A DNA stretch of 64,000 bases, taken from assembly GCA_027422505.1 (NCBI GenBank), contig JAPQWV010000002.1, positions 26,514,501 to 26,578,500 on the forward strand, in the 5' to 3' direction. The notes beneath the pieces were generated by a model that was not told where the DNA came from, did not search any database, and saw only the letters and a program-made list of their open reading frames with translations. The stretch is from Craterostigma plantagineum. Lineage: Eukaryota > Streptophyta > Magnoliopsida > Lamiales > Linderniaceae. Shown here piece by piece: positions 46,386-58,202 of this stretch (positions are counted from its first letter, which is position 1; each line of letters opens with the position of its first letter). A program made the position numbers and the translations under genes.

Positions 46386-48557
46386 ATGGTGTTATCTTAT
46401 GATCAGTTAACCTTCGTCTTCACGCCATCTTCATCTTCAACCAGCGTTCTCAGCTTTCATCTTCTCGTATGCTTTGTCCTCTTCGTTTCAGTGTTTTCTT
46501 TCTGGCTAACGCCAGGCGGCCTTGCATGGGCTCTTTCCAAGGCTCAAAATCGTCCAAAAGCAGTCATTCAAGGGCCATCAGGCCTGCCTTTTCTCGGCAT
46601 GGCTCTTTGCTTGACAAGCTCAAAAACACACAGAATCTTATCAAAGCTCGCCAGATGTTTTCACGCAGAGCATTTGATGGCTTTCTCAGTTGGGTTCACT
46701 CGTTTCATCATCTCAAGCAAACCCGAGACCGCTAAAGAGATACTGAACAGCCCTGCCTTCGCTGACAGGCCCGTAAAAGAATCTGCTTATTCACTGTTGT
46801 TTCACAGGGCAATGGGCTTTGCACCGTATGGGGAGTATTGGAGAGGATTAAGGAGGTTATCAGCGACTCATTTGTTTAGTCCTAAAAAGATTGCATCTTT
46901 GGGTGAGATGAGGGCCGAAATAGGTAGGAAAATGGTTGATGAAATCTTGCTGAGGATGAAAGAGAAAGGTCAAGTTGAGGTAAGGAATGTGCTACACATT
47001 GGGTCGTTGAACAATGTAATGACGAGTGTGTTTGGAAAGTCTTACGATCAGTTTTGGTGTAATGAGAAGACGATGAGCCATAATAATGATGCCTTGGAGT
47101 TGGAATATTTGGTTAGAGAAGGTTATGAGCTGCTGAGCATATTCAATTGGAGCGATCATTTCCCTTTCATGGGGTGGCTTGATCTTCAGAGAGTGAGGAA
47201 AAGGGGCAAGAGATTGCTCGAAAGAGTCGAAAATTTCGTGGGAAATATCATCCAAGAACACAGGTCGAAGAGGGCTACTGCTCGTAAATCGAAATCTGAT
47301 GATGATCATCGACACTCTCATGATGATGATTTCGTCGATGTTTTACTCGATTTAGACGAAGAGAACAAGCTGGATGATTCAGACATGGTCGCCGTGCTTT
47401 GGGTATGTAATCAATTTTCTTGTTTCTTTGTCATAATTTTATCTATTTCTGATTAAGCATCTTGGTTCTTAGCATCTGCAAAACTGGAAACTTTTATTAC
47501 AATATGTGTATGAGTTAAACAAGTAAACAAAACACACGTAATCTGCTAATGTGGTATTAAAACACGACCCTTTCTGGTATGCGTGCATCAGGTATTTAGC
47601 TATTCATGTTCCATGTGCCTCAACTTAGTGTATTTATTTGGTGATTTTTTCGCAACAAATTATAAGCCGTTGAATTATGACGAAACATAACATTTTCCTT
47701 TCATCTTCCATATTTTCCTTTTTCCTTTTCTTCTCTTACATACAAGATATAGTGGAATTGGAATCTGCATAATAAACGTAGATATACAGCCTCTATATAC
47801 TCTTCTATCCTTTGCTTTTTTCTCCACCACCTCAGTACTATGCCCCACGCTATATTGTCTTACATTCAACTTTGAATGGAATAACAACTCAAAATTCTCA
47901 ATCTTCGAAACGGTAACTTTTTATGGTTCCTTTTTTTCCCAGGAGATGATCTTTAGAGGAACGGACACAGTCGCCATTCTCTTAGAATGGATTCTTGCAA
48001 GAATGATTCTTCATCCTGAAATTCAATCCAAAGCCCATGAAGAAATAGCCCGTGTTGTAGGAACCGATAACAGGCAAGTTTCAGATTCAGACATACCTAA
48101 ACTTTCTTACATCCAAGCAATAGTGAAAGAAACCCTAAGGGTTCATCCTCCCGGCCCTCTTCTATCGTGGGCCCGCCTTGCCATCCACGACACCCACGTG
48201 GGCCACCACTTCATCCCCGCTGGCACCACAGCCATGGTCAACATGTGGGCCATAACTCACGACGCTGGGGTATGGCCCGACCCGGAGTTTTTTAGGCCCG
48301 AAAGGTTTCTGCTTGGAGAAAACGTGGCGATTATGGGATCTGATCTTAGGTTAAGCCCGTTTGGTTCGGGGAGAAGGGTTTGCCCTGGTAAGAATATGGG
48401 TTTAGCCACTGTGCAACTATGGTTAGCTCAGTTGCTGCAGAGGTTTAAGTGGGTCGGGTCAGATGATGACGTGGACTTAACCGAGTGTTTGAAGCTGTCT
48501 ATGGAGATGAAGAAGCAGTTGGTTTGCAAAGCTTTACCTAGGAATACTACTGTTTAA
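46386..48557 (+). CDS. Cytochrome P450 of the CYP78A family
   Basis: Two exons, 46386-47402 and 47943-48557 (intron 47403-47942, GT..AG), giving 543 residues. An N-terminal membrane anchor (about 22-45) precedes a proline-containing hinge. Landmarks: the I-helix FRGTDT (343-348) in the CYP78A form, the ExxR motif E402-T-L-R405, the [16 protein letters not shown] segment, and the heme loop [11 protein letters not shown] with Cys486. The single-intron position is typical of the family. CYP78A enzymes (KLUH and relatives) produce a still-unidentified mobile growth signal controlling organ and seed size. The membrane anchor places it in the ER. Confidence 0.94.
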
Positions 48558-49579
48558 TTATCTTATCCCCTCTTAGTTTTGCCGAGCTTCTTATTTTCAA
48601 TGGTTTAGTTATTTGAAGTTAATCTTGTTGGTTATCTCGTTATAGTGATGAATGTTTCTTTTAGTTTATTTTGCAAGAAGATTTAAATTTAGATGTGTTA
48701 TGGCATCTTTATGTACATAACCAAGCAACAAGATAGGTTTTATGTCGTCAAAGTTGCATTACGTCGTTTCCTTTCATCGCATTTTATATTTGCATAAAGA
48801 GAGAATCAATTCCATCTCTCGTTTTGAACACGACGAATGTATCTTTTTATTTTTTATTTATTCGTTTTTTTATGTGAAAAATAACCTATTTTGGTTTTTG
48901 CTAGGTTTCGCAATCATGAGATCGTGATTACATATAGTATATTGATTCATTATGATGGAGACGAATGAGAACCAAAACCCTAGCTAGTAAATTTATATCA
49001 TCCTAATGTATGTCACATTTCTGTGGGGATCTAAATCCACCTCTTCAAGAACATAATATATTTAAAAAGCGATGTGTCTGGTTAAAAGCTTCTCTCCTTT
49101 CTTTAAGAAAAGCAAATTCATAAAAAAGAAAGATATGCCTTCAAGATTTGAATATCCTAAGAAACAAAATGAATCAACTAGCTTTGTAATTATTGATATC
49201 CTCAAAGTGAACTTATTCTTTCAGCACTTTATATACATATCTACTTTATTTGTTATCCTCTACATCTTCATATGTGTTCCTAAGAAATATATTTATTGAG
49301 TTTGATTCTTGGTTCTATGTAGGAAAATGTGACATATGGATTGTTAAAAATCACATTGAATTGATTCTTTGTATCAACGCTAATTATTTCAACATGTGGA
49401 TACAAGTAGATCGTGCAAAGAGTGTGTGAATCAATAAATGGACAAGAGAATCAAGAATATGTGCGTTTAATTTGCATGATTGCTTATGTTTGTAACGATA
49501 CTTCTAAAAACTCGTATATTTAGGTAGCGGGAACGAAGCGAAGTTGTATTAAAGTCGCTACACTAAATCCCATTTATTA
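48558..49579. other. 3' region of the P450 gene and spacer
   Basis: AT-rich, with no convincing ORF; short frames at 48742 and 49072 match nothing recognised. Confidence 0.4.
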
Positions 49580-49581
49580 TA

Positions 49582-49824
49582 CTCCCTCCGTCCCGCTAAT
49601 TTTATCACACTTTTCCATTTCGGGCGTCCCAATAATTTTATCACATTTCCTTATTTAGCAAAAAAACTATAAAAAACAATCAATATAATAATATTAAATA
49701 TTCTTAAAAGACAGTGTCAAAATATACAACTTTTTTACCTTTTCATTGTACTACTATTTATAAAATGCCACCTTAATTTGCGTGCCCAACAACTTATGTG
49801 ATAAAGTTACTGGGACAAGAGGAG
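49582..49824. mobile_element. Stowaway-like MITE
   Basis: Starts CTCCCTCCGTCCC, the well-known Stowaway/Tc1-mariner terminus, and ends GGGACAAGAGGAG, flanked by TA on both sides. 243 bp, AT-rich inside. A more decayed relative may lie at about 57388-57650. Confidence 0.85.
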
Positions 49825-50524
49825 TATAATTTAGCATGCATGTGATTGTTAATTATTGAAATTTCGGCAAGCCTCTAATCATTTGAACAGCATGCATAAA
49901 AAAAGAAAACAATTATCTTCGGTAATCAAATGATTAGGGTATGTGGAAGATATCATATAATACATACATTGTGAATGAAGCTAATGACAACGGTATCATT
50001 ATGTATTAAATTGGTCATGGCGTAGGCGGCTCTCATGGATTATCCTAATTTCCGTACTAAAAAGGCAGCCTATATGATATTTATTCACGAGTTGCAATAA
50101 AAAGGTTCTTTCTTTTCACGAAGATGCCCTTGATCATTGTAGAATCATGCCGATTTAATTCACATTGGATATCAGCTTACGATTGAAATGTGGTCGATAG
50201 AGTTGGAAATAATGAATTTCATTAATCCCTTATAAATATCTCACTAACATTATCTACATATACTTGGTCCCTGAATCATACACTAATTAAACAATGAATA
50301 ATATGACATTACATTGACAGGTCATACTAGGGGTGGGATCGGGTCGATTTTGCGGGTTTCGGGTTTTCCGGGTCGGGTACCCGATTTTTTGGGTTTGTAT
50401 TTTGATACCCGATCCCGACCCGACTAAATTCGGGTACCCGGTACCCGCGGGTCGGGTTCGGGTTTTTTATTTTTTAAAATTTTTTTAAATATTTACTAAA
50501 TTAGTTAAAAAAATGTATCAAGAT

Positions 50525-50577
50525 GGATTCGAACCCAAGTCTGAACACTTGCACAAGGCTTTCCAACCACTAAGCCA
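50525..50577 (-). repeat. tRNA-like A/B boxes inside the hAT-like element
   Basis: On the minus strand TGGCTTAGTGG (50577-50567) is a perfect A box and GGTTCGAATCC (50535-50525) a perfect B box, with starts 42 bp apart. No acceptor-stem pairing was apparent. Confidence 0.6.
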
Positions 50578-50587
50578 AACAAGTCTT

Positions 50588-51053
50588 TTAGTTTATAAGC
50601 GAAACCCATAAATAAATATAACCTGGAAAAGGTAATTCCTTTACACTCGAAAATTCAAAACCCACACATTCCTCGAATTTTAATTCCCAATTAACACTCA
50701 CGTAAACCTCAAGAGAAAACACAAGTAACCTGATCAGTAGTTCTTCTTCAGATCCACTAACGCTGATCTTCATAACCACTTCAGCATCCTCGTAGTTTGA
50801 ATTACTCACCTTTTCATTCGCCTTCTCCTCTGATTCGCTAGGCGACCTCACCACCAATTTCACCATCTTCTCCATCCTCTCATCGTCATCGTCGTCGAAT
50901 TGGAATTCTTCCTCGCCGCGCAATTCCGACTGACTGAGGTTCCGCGACCCGATCGGCGGGTAGAATCGGGAATCAAAAGTTTCTCGGCTCCCGCCTCTGA
51001 AATAAGGACCTTGTGCTTCGACGGACGGCCCTTTCGTTTCTTCCCCTATTCTT
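50588..51053 (-). pseudogene. Probable captured exon fragment of a host gene
   Basis: An open minus-strand frame of about 155 codons inside the hAT element. It has balanced, gene-like composition and retained CpGs (segments QGPYFRGGSRETFDSRF and YPPIGSRNLSQSELRG, then an acidic run and MVKLVVRSPSESEE). From about 50700 on, the composition becomes less gene-like. I do not recognise the parent family. It is most likely a transduplicated gene piece; a real small gene cannot be excluded. Confidence 0.4.
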
Positions 51054-51299
51054 TCTTATATGAATAGTAATATAAGTAATATAATAAATTAAGTTTTTTT
51101 TAAGTCGGGTCGGGTCCCCGATAAACCCGATCGGGTAGCATATTGCTACCCGAAACCCGACCCGAAGTATTACATCGGGTATTGGGTTTAAACCCGATAC
51201 CCGATTAAACCTGATTTTTCTCCCCCGATCGCGTAAAACCCGATCGGGTCGGGTCGGGTACCCGATACCCGACTCGGAATGCCCACCCCTAGGTCAGAC

Positions 51300-51944
51300 C
51301 TAGCCTATCAATCATGAACCAAAGCCCATTATATTTTGGAATTTAAAAAAAGATCCAATTGAAATATCCATAATAGTTGGGCTTAATTGTCAATTGTTAT
51401 TGTTTGTTTCTTTTCCTTCAATTTCGTGCAGTCAAGTGTCAAACTTAGCGGTCTTTTGCTTTTCAAATCCTTCCCCGACGGACGGCCGATGTCATCGTAT
51501 CTCAGCTCGGCTAGGCTCCGCGGTCGAGATATCAATATACATTTCGACCTTGTAAATCTGTGCTTTTCGTCTTGTTAAGTTTTCTCTGAAAGAATAGTTA
51601 CCATTTGTTCAGTCTTCCAGCTCCACAACTGCTCATAGCTGCTTGACAAGGCTCAATTGGTAAGATTTGCGTTCATAGGCTGGAAGCCACGACCCAAAAA
51701 TAGTAAGTTATGTCCCCTTTGCTTCGGCATTCGTTCGTGTTTAGTTAGAGATAACTCAGGTAGGCTGCTTTGTTTATGTTGTCTGATAGAGGGGAGCATG
51801 CTTAATCTCTATGTCTTCAGTTTTCTCTGCGTTTAGTTTCGTGGATCATTTTATTACCCTGTTTTTTTCTTTTCGCCAATGGACGTTGGAAGAAAAGAGA
51901 CAGCCTCGATGTTTTTTTTTTGTCTTTTGTTTGAACCTAGGGAT
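51300..51944 (+). other. Probable 5' UTR exon and intron of the LINE-interrupted gene
   Basis: A GTAAGTTATG donor at about 51701 and a pyrimidine-rich acceptor ending CCTAG at 51940 flank an intron of about 240 bp. The exon before it holds no long ORF. Confidence 0.4.
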
Positions 51945-54900
51945 ATGGACAATATTGAAGAGGAAAAAAGCTTTTTCGGTATGGTTGATGTAAGCTTGCG
52001 TGGGCCCATCCCCACTGAAGCAACCACTCAGTCGCTTGTGAAAGCGTGTGAAAACACTGCCCAGGAGAGTGTTGAACCTCGTCTGAGGTTTAAAACAGAG
52101 AGAAATAATGTCATTGCTGGGATCAATGAAGTGTGTGTAGAGGAAAACAGCCACGTGACTCACCGTGAGAATAAAAGACTCAAAATGTCAGATCTTGTGC
52201 ATAGTTCAGTTACGGATATGCAAAGTATTCTTTTTTTAACTGAAACGTTAGCTTTTCCATATATATCAAAAGAAAATACAAGGCTAAATAGCCCAATGAC
52301 CTTTTGTTTACAGTTCCCACATATAGGCAATGCTCACATGGAGCCAAAGATAAAATTCTCATGACAAAAAAAAAAACCACCAACAATAAGCCCAGATGAT
52401 TAAAGCAAAGACAAAAGAAAAGGAAACAAGGGGCAGACTTGAAGAAAATCACTGCATTAATGTAAAACATCCTACAGCACTCCAAAAAGACAAAAGATGC
52501 CCACGAAATCAGCTCTTACAACTGTCCAAGTATTCATCCCATTCGCAACCTGCAAGTTCAACAGTTGTTCGATCATCTCGCCACTCGCTCTTGAATAGCC
52601 ACAAATTTCGTGTCTTCCACAGCATTCATAAGATATAAACTGACAGTTGCACTCGATGTTGAAAGACCTCCTTTTTGGGTACCAAGCAGACTGATCCCCA
52701 CCAATCTTTAAAACATCTCATTCCATTCTTCATGAAGTTCCAAGAAACTGGTGCCAGGCGCCAAACGTTACATGCTCGGGGGCACTGAAAGAAAACATGC
52801 TCCAACGACTCTTCACTTTCCCCACACATGAAAAAATGGTATCAACATTCATGCCTCTTCTTTTCAGGTTGAGCTTAGTAGGAAGGACATCATGCAGGCA
52901 TCGCCAAAGAAAGTGTATCAATTTATTTTTTATTCGCAGCTTCCACACAAACAACCACAATTTTTTCTTATTAGCCCCACAATCACTGCCTTCAGACTCC
53001 TCTTTACAACGCACATTACATTCAGACAACATTTTATAAGCAGAATGGACTGAGAACTGACCTCTTTTATCACTGGTCCAGAACAGCTTTAGTCGTATTC
53101 TTTGAGAAGGCGACAGGGCATCTAACAGTTTGAAGGTTGAACCATCATCAGATTTATAGATAGCTCCAGTGGTTAGGACGTGTCTTGCCTTGAGCCAACA
53201 TTCCAGAGCCAAGAAGAGTTAGCAGGAGCGGAAGTTTTGAAAAGATCGGCCTTAGTGAAATACTTGGCTTTGAGAAGTTTGGCCACTTGCTAATTAGGAT
53301 TGACGAGGATCCTCCACAACTCTTTAGCAAGCAATGCCTCATTGAACTTTTGAATCTCCTGAAATCCAAGACATTCATCTTCTTTGGCTTTTGACAATTT
53401 ATCCCAGGCCTTCCAACGGAGTTTTTGCCCTCCCGTCTATTTTAATCCCCACCAAAAGTCCGCTACAGTCCTGGTGAGTTCCTTACACAAATTTTTAGGA
53501 AGTCTGAAGCATGACATCACATAAATGGGAAGAGAATTAATCACTGCTTTAATGAGAACTTCTTTCCCAGCACAACTCAGAAATTGTGCTTTCCAATTAG
53601 CAACTTTCTTCTTCACAACTTTAGCGACAAAATTGAATGTCTCAAGCTTGGATCTTCCAATGAACAGTGGGAGTCCCAAGTATCTTGCTCTCTGCTCCTT
53701 CTTGATTCCAGCAAAGACACGCCTAATAGCTTCTTTCACCTCAGATTGAGTGTTCTTGCAAAGATGGAAGATTTTGCCATGTTCACTGTTTGTCCCGAGA
53801 CTAATTTGAATAGCTCCAGGTGTCTTTAATCACTTGTGCTTGTTCTAAGCTTGCCTCTCCAAATATGATAGAATCAACTGCAAAAAAGAGATGTGTAACA
53901 ACATGCCCGTCCTTGCAAAATTTCAGCCCCTTATATCTCTCACTATGGACCGCATAATGAATGAGATTGGAAAGACCTTCAGACAAATAAGGAAATTGAA
54001 TGGGGATAATGGATCACCTTGTCTAATGCCTCTAGATGGAGTAATATAACCAGTGCTAGTACCCTTGATATTGAAAGAGGAAGAGGTAGTACTAATACAG
54101 ATCCTAATCCATTCAATGAACTTGGAATCAAAACCCATTTTTTTACATTATGCGGATGAGAAAAGGCCATTAAACCCTATCATATGCCTTAGAAGGATCA
54201 AGTTTTAATGCCATAAAACCTTTCTTTCCTCTCCTCAAAGAGTTTAAATAATGTATACACTCATGAGCCACAGTAACATTATCAAGGATGTGTCTGCCTT
54301 GTATAAATGCTGATTGACTCGAGTGAATGATGTTCTCAAGGCAAGGTTTAAGTCTTTCCATAAGCAGCTTGGAGATAATTTTATATGTGACATTACAAAT
54401 GCTGATGGGTCGAAAGTCCGTAATGCACATTGGGTCCCTAACTTTAGGAATGAGAGTGATGAGGGTCTGATTCATGCACTTAAGTAACTTGCTATGACTC
54501 AGGAAATTGTTCACAGAGTGTCAGATATCAAGATAAACGACAGACCAAAATTTTTTGAAGAAAAGGGGAGTCATACCATCCGGTCCTGCAGCTTTATTTG
54601 AATTCAAAGAGAATAGAGCCTTCCTGGTTTCCTTTACCGAAGCGGGAGCTGTGAGCTGCTGGTTCATGGAGTGAGAAATCGCCTTCAAGAGCCACATCCA
54701 AGCAAGGTGGAGAAGATGATGTGAACAACTCTTGGTAGTACCCGCAAATTTCAGCCGCAATAGTATCAACTGTTGTACAAGGATTCCCAGCTCTTCCTTT
54801 CAAAGTTAAGAGTGCATTCGTCTTCCTTCTTTGAATCGTCGAAGTATGGAAAAACTTGGTATTCCTATCTCCTTCTTTAAGCCATTGAACTCTAGATTTT

Positions 54901-56923
54901 TGTTTCCAATAACTTTCCTCGTCGTGATAAGCTCTGTGTAGATTAGCTTTGAGGGTTTTCCATCTTTCCAGTCTCTAGAACCACCTTCATCTCTAAGAGT
55001 AGAGAGTTCTGCATTGATATGCTTAATACGGAGCCCAGAGTTGGTTATCCGAGTTCCACATCATTTACGCAATTCCACTCTACATATCTTAATCTTTTGA
55101 GCCAATTGATAATGAGGATTCCCAACAAAGCAACTCGACCATGCTTGTTCAACAATTTCCTGAATACCAGGTTTACTGATACACCTCTTATCAAAGATAA
55201 AACGCTTTTTGGGTATTCTTCTATAATGTTTGAGGGTCAGAAGAAGTAGGCTGTGGTCAGAGGAGTGCTTGTCCATATGTGCAACAAGTGAACCCGGGAA
55301 CTGCAACATCCAATTAGGAGAGCCAAAAATTCTGTCAAGTCTCTCTTCAATACAATCCTGCCCTCTCTTTTATTATTCCAAGTGAAATGCCTGCCAACAA
55401 ACTCCAGCTCCCCATCTTACCCATGAAAGAATTGAACGTTTGCATACATGCGTCAACTTTGACCAGGCCATTCCTTTTTTCGCTCTGGGTTCTAATGTCA
55501 TTAAAATTCCCCCAAACACCACAGATTGCTCCACTGCTTGTTTTCTTGGATCAGATATTGGAATTCTTCTTTTCTCTCAAAAGCACAATTGCTATTATGG
55601 ACAAAGATAATCAACAATTGGTCTTGAATACCGTGTATCGTGCAGCAAATTTCCACACAAAAATAAGTGGAGATGATGTTGATAATTGTAACTTCTTTGC
55701 TCCATCCAACGAAACGTCCCCCTTTGAGCCCCAATGGATCAACTACGTACCATCTATCCTGCAATTTAGTTGTTTGCAGACCATCCCAACAAAAGCCCTT
55801 TTCTTCTTAATCTCACTAAGGCAAATCAGTGAGGGGAGGTGGAGTCTTAGAGACTCCTTAAGCTGTGAAATTGTAGAGGATCCTCCTAGACTTCTACAAT
55901 TCCACATTATGATACTCATCTGGGCAGGTGGGGCCAGCCCTCACAGGTAGCCCCTACCTTTAAGCATTGGTCTCTAGTGTCCGCTTCCTCCATCTTCTTG
56001 ATCATTATCTTGACCAGCCTTTTCCTCATTCCCTGCCTCTTTTCAGCCCTAAAATCCATTTTGTTCACTTTGATCTTGATCACCATTCACGAGACTCCTC
56101 GCCATTTGCCTTCTTTTTCCTGCCTTGAAAGTTTTCATCCTTGATGTTGATGTTAAGTCCAAATTAAGTTCCTTCAGAGGGCTTCTAATCGCCGCTGGGG
56201 AGTCACACTTAGATCTAATGACACAAGTATCCTCCATATTTGTGTCACCATCAGCTTGGTCGGCGCCTTGGGGGATCTCCTTGTTATCCTTCGCATGGTT
56301 AATCATTTTCACTTCATTGCCCATTGTTAGCCTCTCCTCATCACCTTCTACGGGATTGGTGTTGCACCCTTGGTCTTGGATTTGGTCTCCGAGACAATAT
56401 CTTCCAGTTGAGGATCCACCGCCTTCTTGTTCCCATTAAATTTCCCAGCATGGCTCTCTTTTGTTGAAGGGTTGGCCTTCTTTCTCATGATATCTGCCTT
56501 GATCCACTCGCCAAATTGTCCAGGCGTGAAATTCCCTTCTTTTATCTTTATATACAAAGTATTCAAGAGGAAAGAATACTTCATTCTGTGGATCGACCAG
56601 ATTTTGCGTTACCGAACTCTTTCTGCTTCAATAGCATTAGTGAACGAAAGGAGTCCTCTAAAGATGGGATTTCAGGCGATGCTGCAGAAAGCGGTCAGTT
56701 AGATGGATCGGCGCTTTGCTGTCTGGAAAACAGAAAAACTGCCTCAATAAATGATGGGAGTTTCGTAAGTCAAACTTTAAATGAAGGCAGAAATGAATCG
56801 CACAGTGTGCAGCTTAGGCAAGTAAATCTGGGAGAAAATCCAGATACTAACGAAGTACCAGATTTCGTATCTATTGCTTTCAGCGACGGAAACGGAAGTT
56901 GTAACTTGCGGGGTCGAAAATGA
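51945..56923 (+). pseudogene. Unrecognised plant gene split by a LINE insertion
   Basis: The coding sequence runs 51945-52230 and resumes at 56565-56923. Removing the LINE and one copy of the target duplication restores one continuous frame of 214 codons. The ATG at 51945 follows a splice acceptor at 51940. The protein is polar and acidic (MDNIEEEKSFFGMVDVSL start), with no domain I recognise. As it stands the frame runs into LINE sequence and ends at 52364. Further exons beyond 56923 are possible. This haplotype is probably a null or truncating allele if the gene is real. Confidence 0.6.
52231..56549 (-). mobile_element. L1-type LINE, 5'-truncated, in a coding exon
   Basis: Minus strand, 4319 bp. 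Its 3' end lies on the left with a 7-nt A tail (TTTTTTT at 52231). Target duplications ATATGCAAAGTATTC (52216-52230) and ATATACAAAGTATTC (56550-56564) match at 14 of 15. Reading from the right: the end of ORF1 (56549-56049), an endonuclease region (about 56040-55310), reverse transcriptase (about 54800-53430, with LIPKVRDPMCITDFRPISICN and SRGIRQGDPLSPF) and a zf-RVT domain (about 53210-52640, ending CGESEESLEHVFFQCP). Many stops and frameshifts make it inactive. Confidence 0.88.
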
Positions 56924-58202
56924 ACAAAATAACACGAAAGATTAGGCCCGTGGTAAATCGTAAAGATATCTTATATACGTTTACAGAATATGTTTATTAT
57001 GCATATTGTAATTAATGAAGAAACAATAAACTTAGATCAAAGTATACATTGAAATCATTTCTAGTTCTTCGTGAAATCGCTAAAATATTTTTGTCAATTT
57101 TTAACATATTTATTACATATTGTTATCAATGACAAAATGATACATTGTAACTTAGGCATCGAACACTATATTTAAAGAATAATAATAATAAGCAGTGTCT
57201 AGTCCGTGGTCAAATCTTCAAAATGTCTTAAGATGTTTATCACATAGATGCAAATTAATTCCATATTATAATCAATAATAATATTATGAGTTATAACTTT
57301 GTAAACTAAATGATAAAAACGACAAGATTTTGTAAATCTCAATGTGTATACGTTTTTCATAACATATTACATACATAAGAAGAAATACTTCATCTGTCCC
57401 ATTATTTCTTCTCATCTTTTTATTTCAGGCATCCCATATAATTCTTCATATTTCTACTTTAGTAAAAAAAATTCCAATAATTAAACAAATTATACCATTT
57501 ATATTTAAAAAAGACTTCTTAATTTGCGTGCCCATTAATTAGTTTTCTCCATCCATTCCTTAAAAGTGTACTATAATATTAATAAATGTGGTTTCTTAAT
57601 CTACGTGCCCACTAATTTTTGGGAAGTATTAAGTGGTACAGGGATAATAGCACATTACGACATAATCATAAATTATAACTTGAAAGAGTCGAAGAATGCT
57701 CGCAAAATGAAGTTTTCATAAAATGTTTGTTTTATATATGAAAATAATATGTATAATGTAACTGAACATATTTTGGTTAAATAAAAATAAAATTCAAATT
57801 ATGAAAAAATTTAAATATGCATCTTTTTACTACAAATTTAAATTGCACTAAAATCATGATTAGATTACTTAATCTTTTTGACATAAGACTATTGGTAATA
57901 TTATTTATGAACATTTATCATAAAATATTAATAGAAGTTAAATACTGTAGAGAGAAATATTATATTAAAATTAATATTATTAATAAGATTTAATTCTTTT
58001 CTTTAATTTAAAGTTTATTCTCGGATAATGGAAATTTCGAATATTAATGGATTTTGGTAAATTTAACTGGAATGGGCCTAGTTATTAATTTTTCAAAATA
58101 TAGCCCAATAAATATTCAGCCCACTCAGCCCACTAAGAGGCCAAGTTAGGTTTCTTTCCCTAATCATGTTCCTCTTACACGAATCTTCCACAAATAATAC
58201 CA
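56924..58202. other. Intergenic, AT-rich
   Basis: No ORF supported. 57388-57650 has TACTTCATCTGTCCC at the left and other mariner-MITE-like words but weak right terminus. The last 60 bp are a leader for the next gene (ttcctcttacacgaatcttcc). Confidence 0.4.

Larger units (their letters stand above)
50328..51291. mobile_element. Non-autonomous hAT-like element carrying a captured coding fragment
   Basis: Ends TAGGGGTGGG and CCCACCCCTA. Flanking octamers GGTCATAC (50320-50327) and GGTCAGAC (51292-51299) match at 7 of 8. Subterminal zones are dense in GGGTACCCG palindromes. The 964-bp body carries a tRNA-like core and an open frame of gene-like composition. Confidence 0.82.

Noticed and set aside
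50525..50577. A functional tRNA gene
   Set aside because: A and B boxes are perfect but no acceptor stem or anticodon stem could be formed by eye.
55387..55950. 187-codon plus-strand ORF
   Set aside because: The antisense of the LINE endonuclease region.
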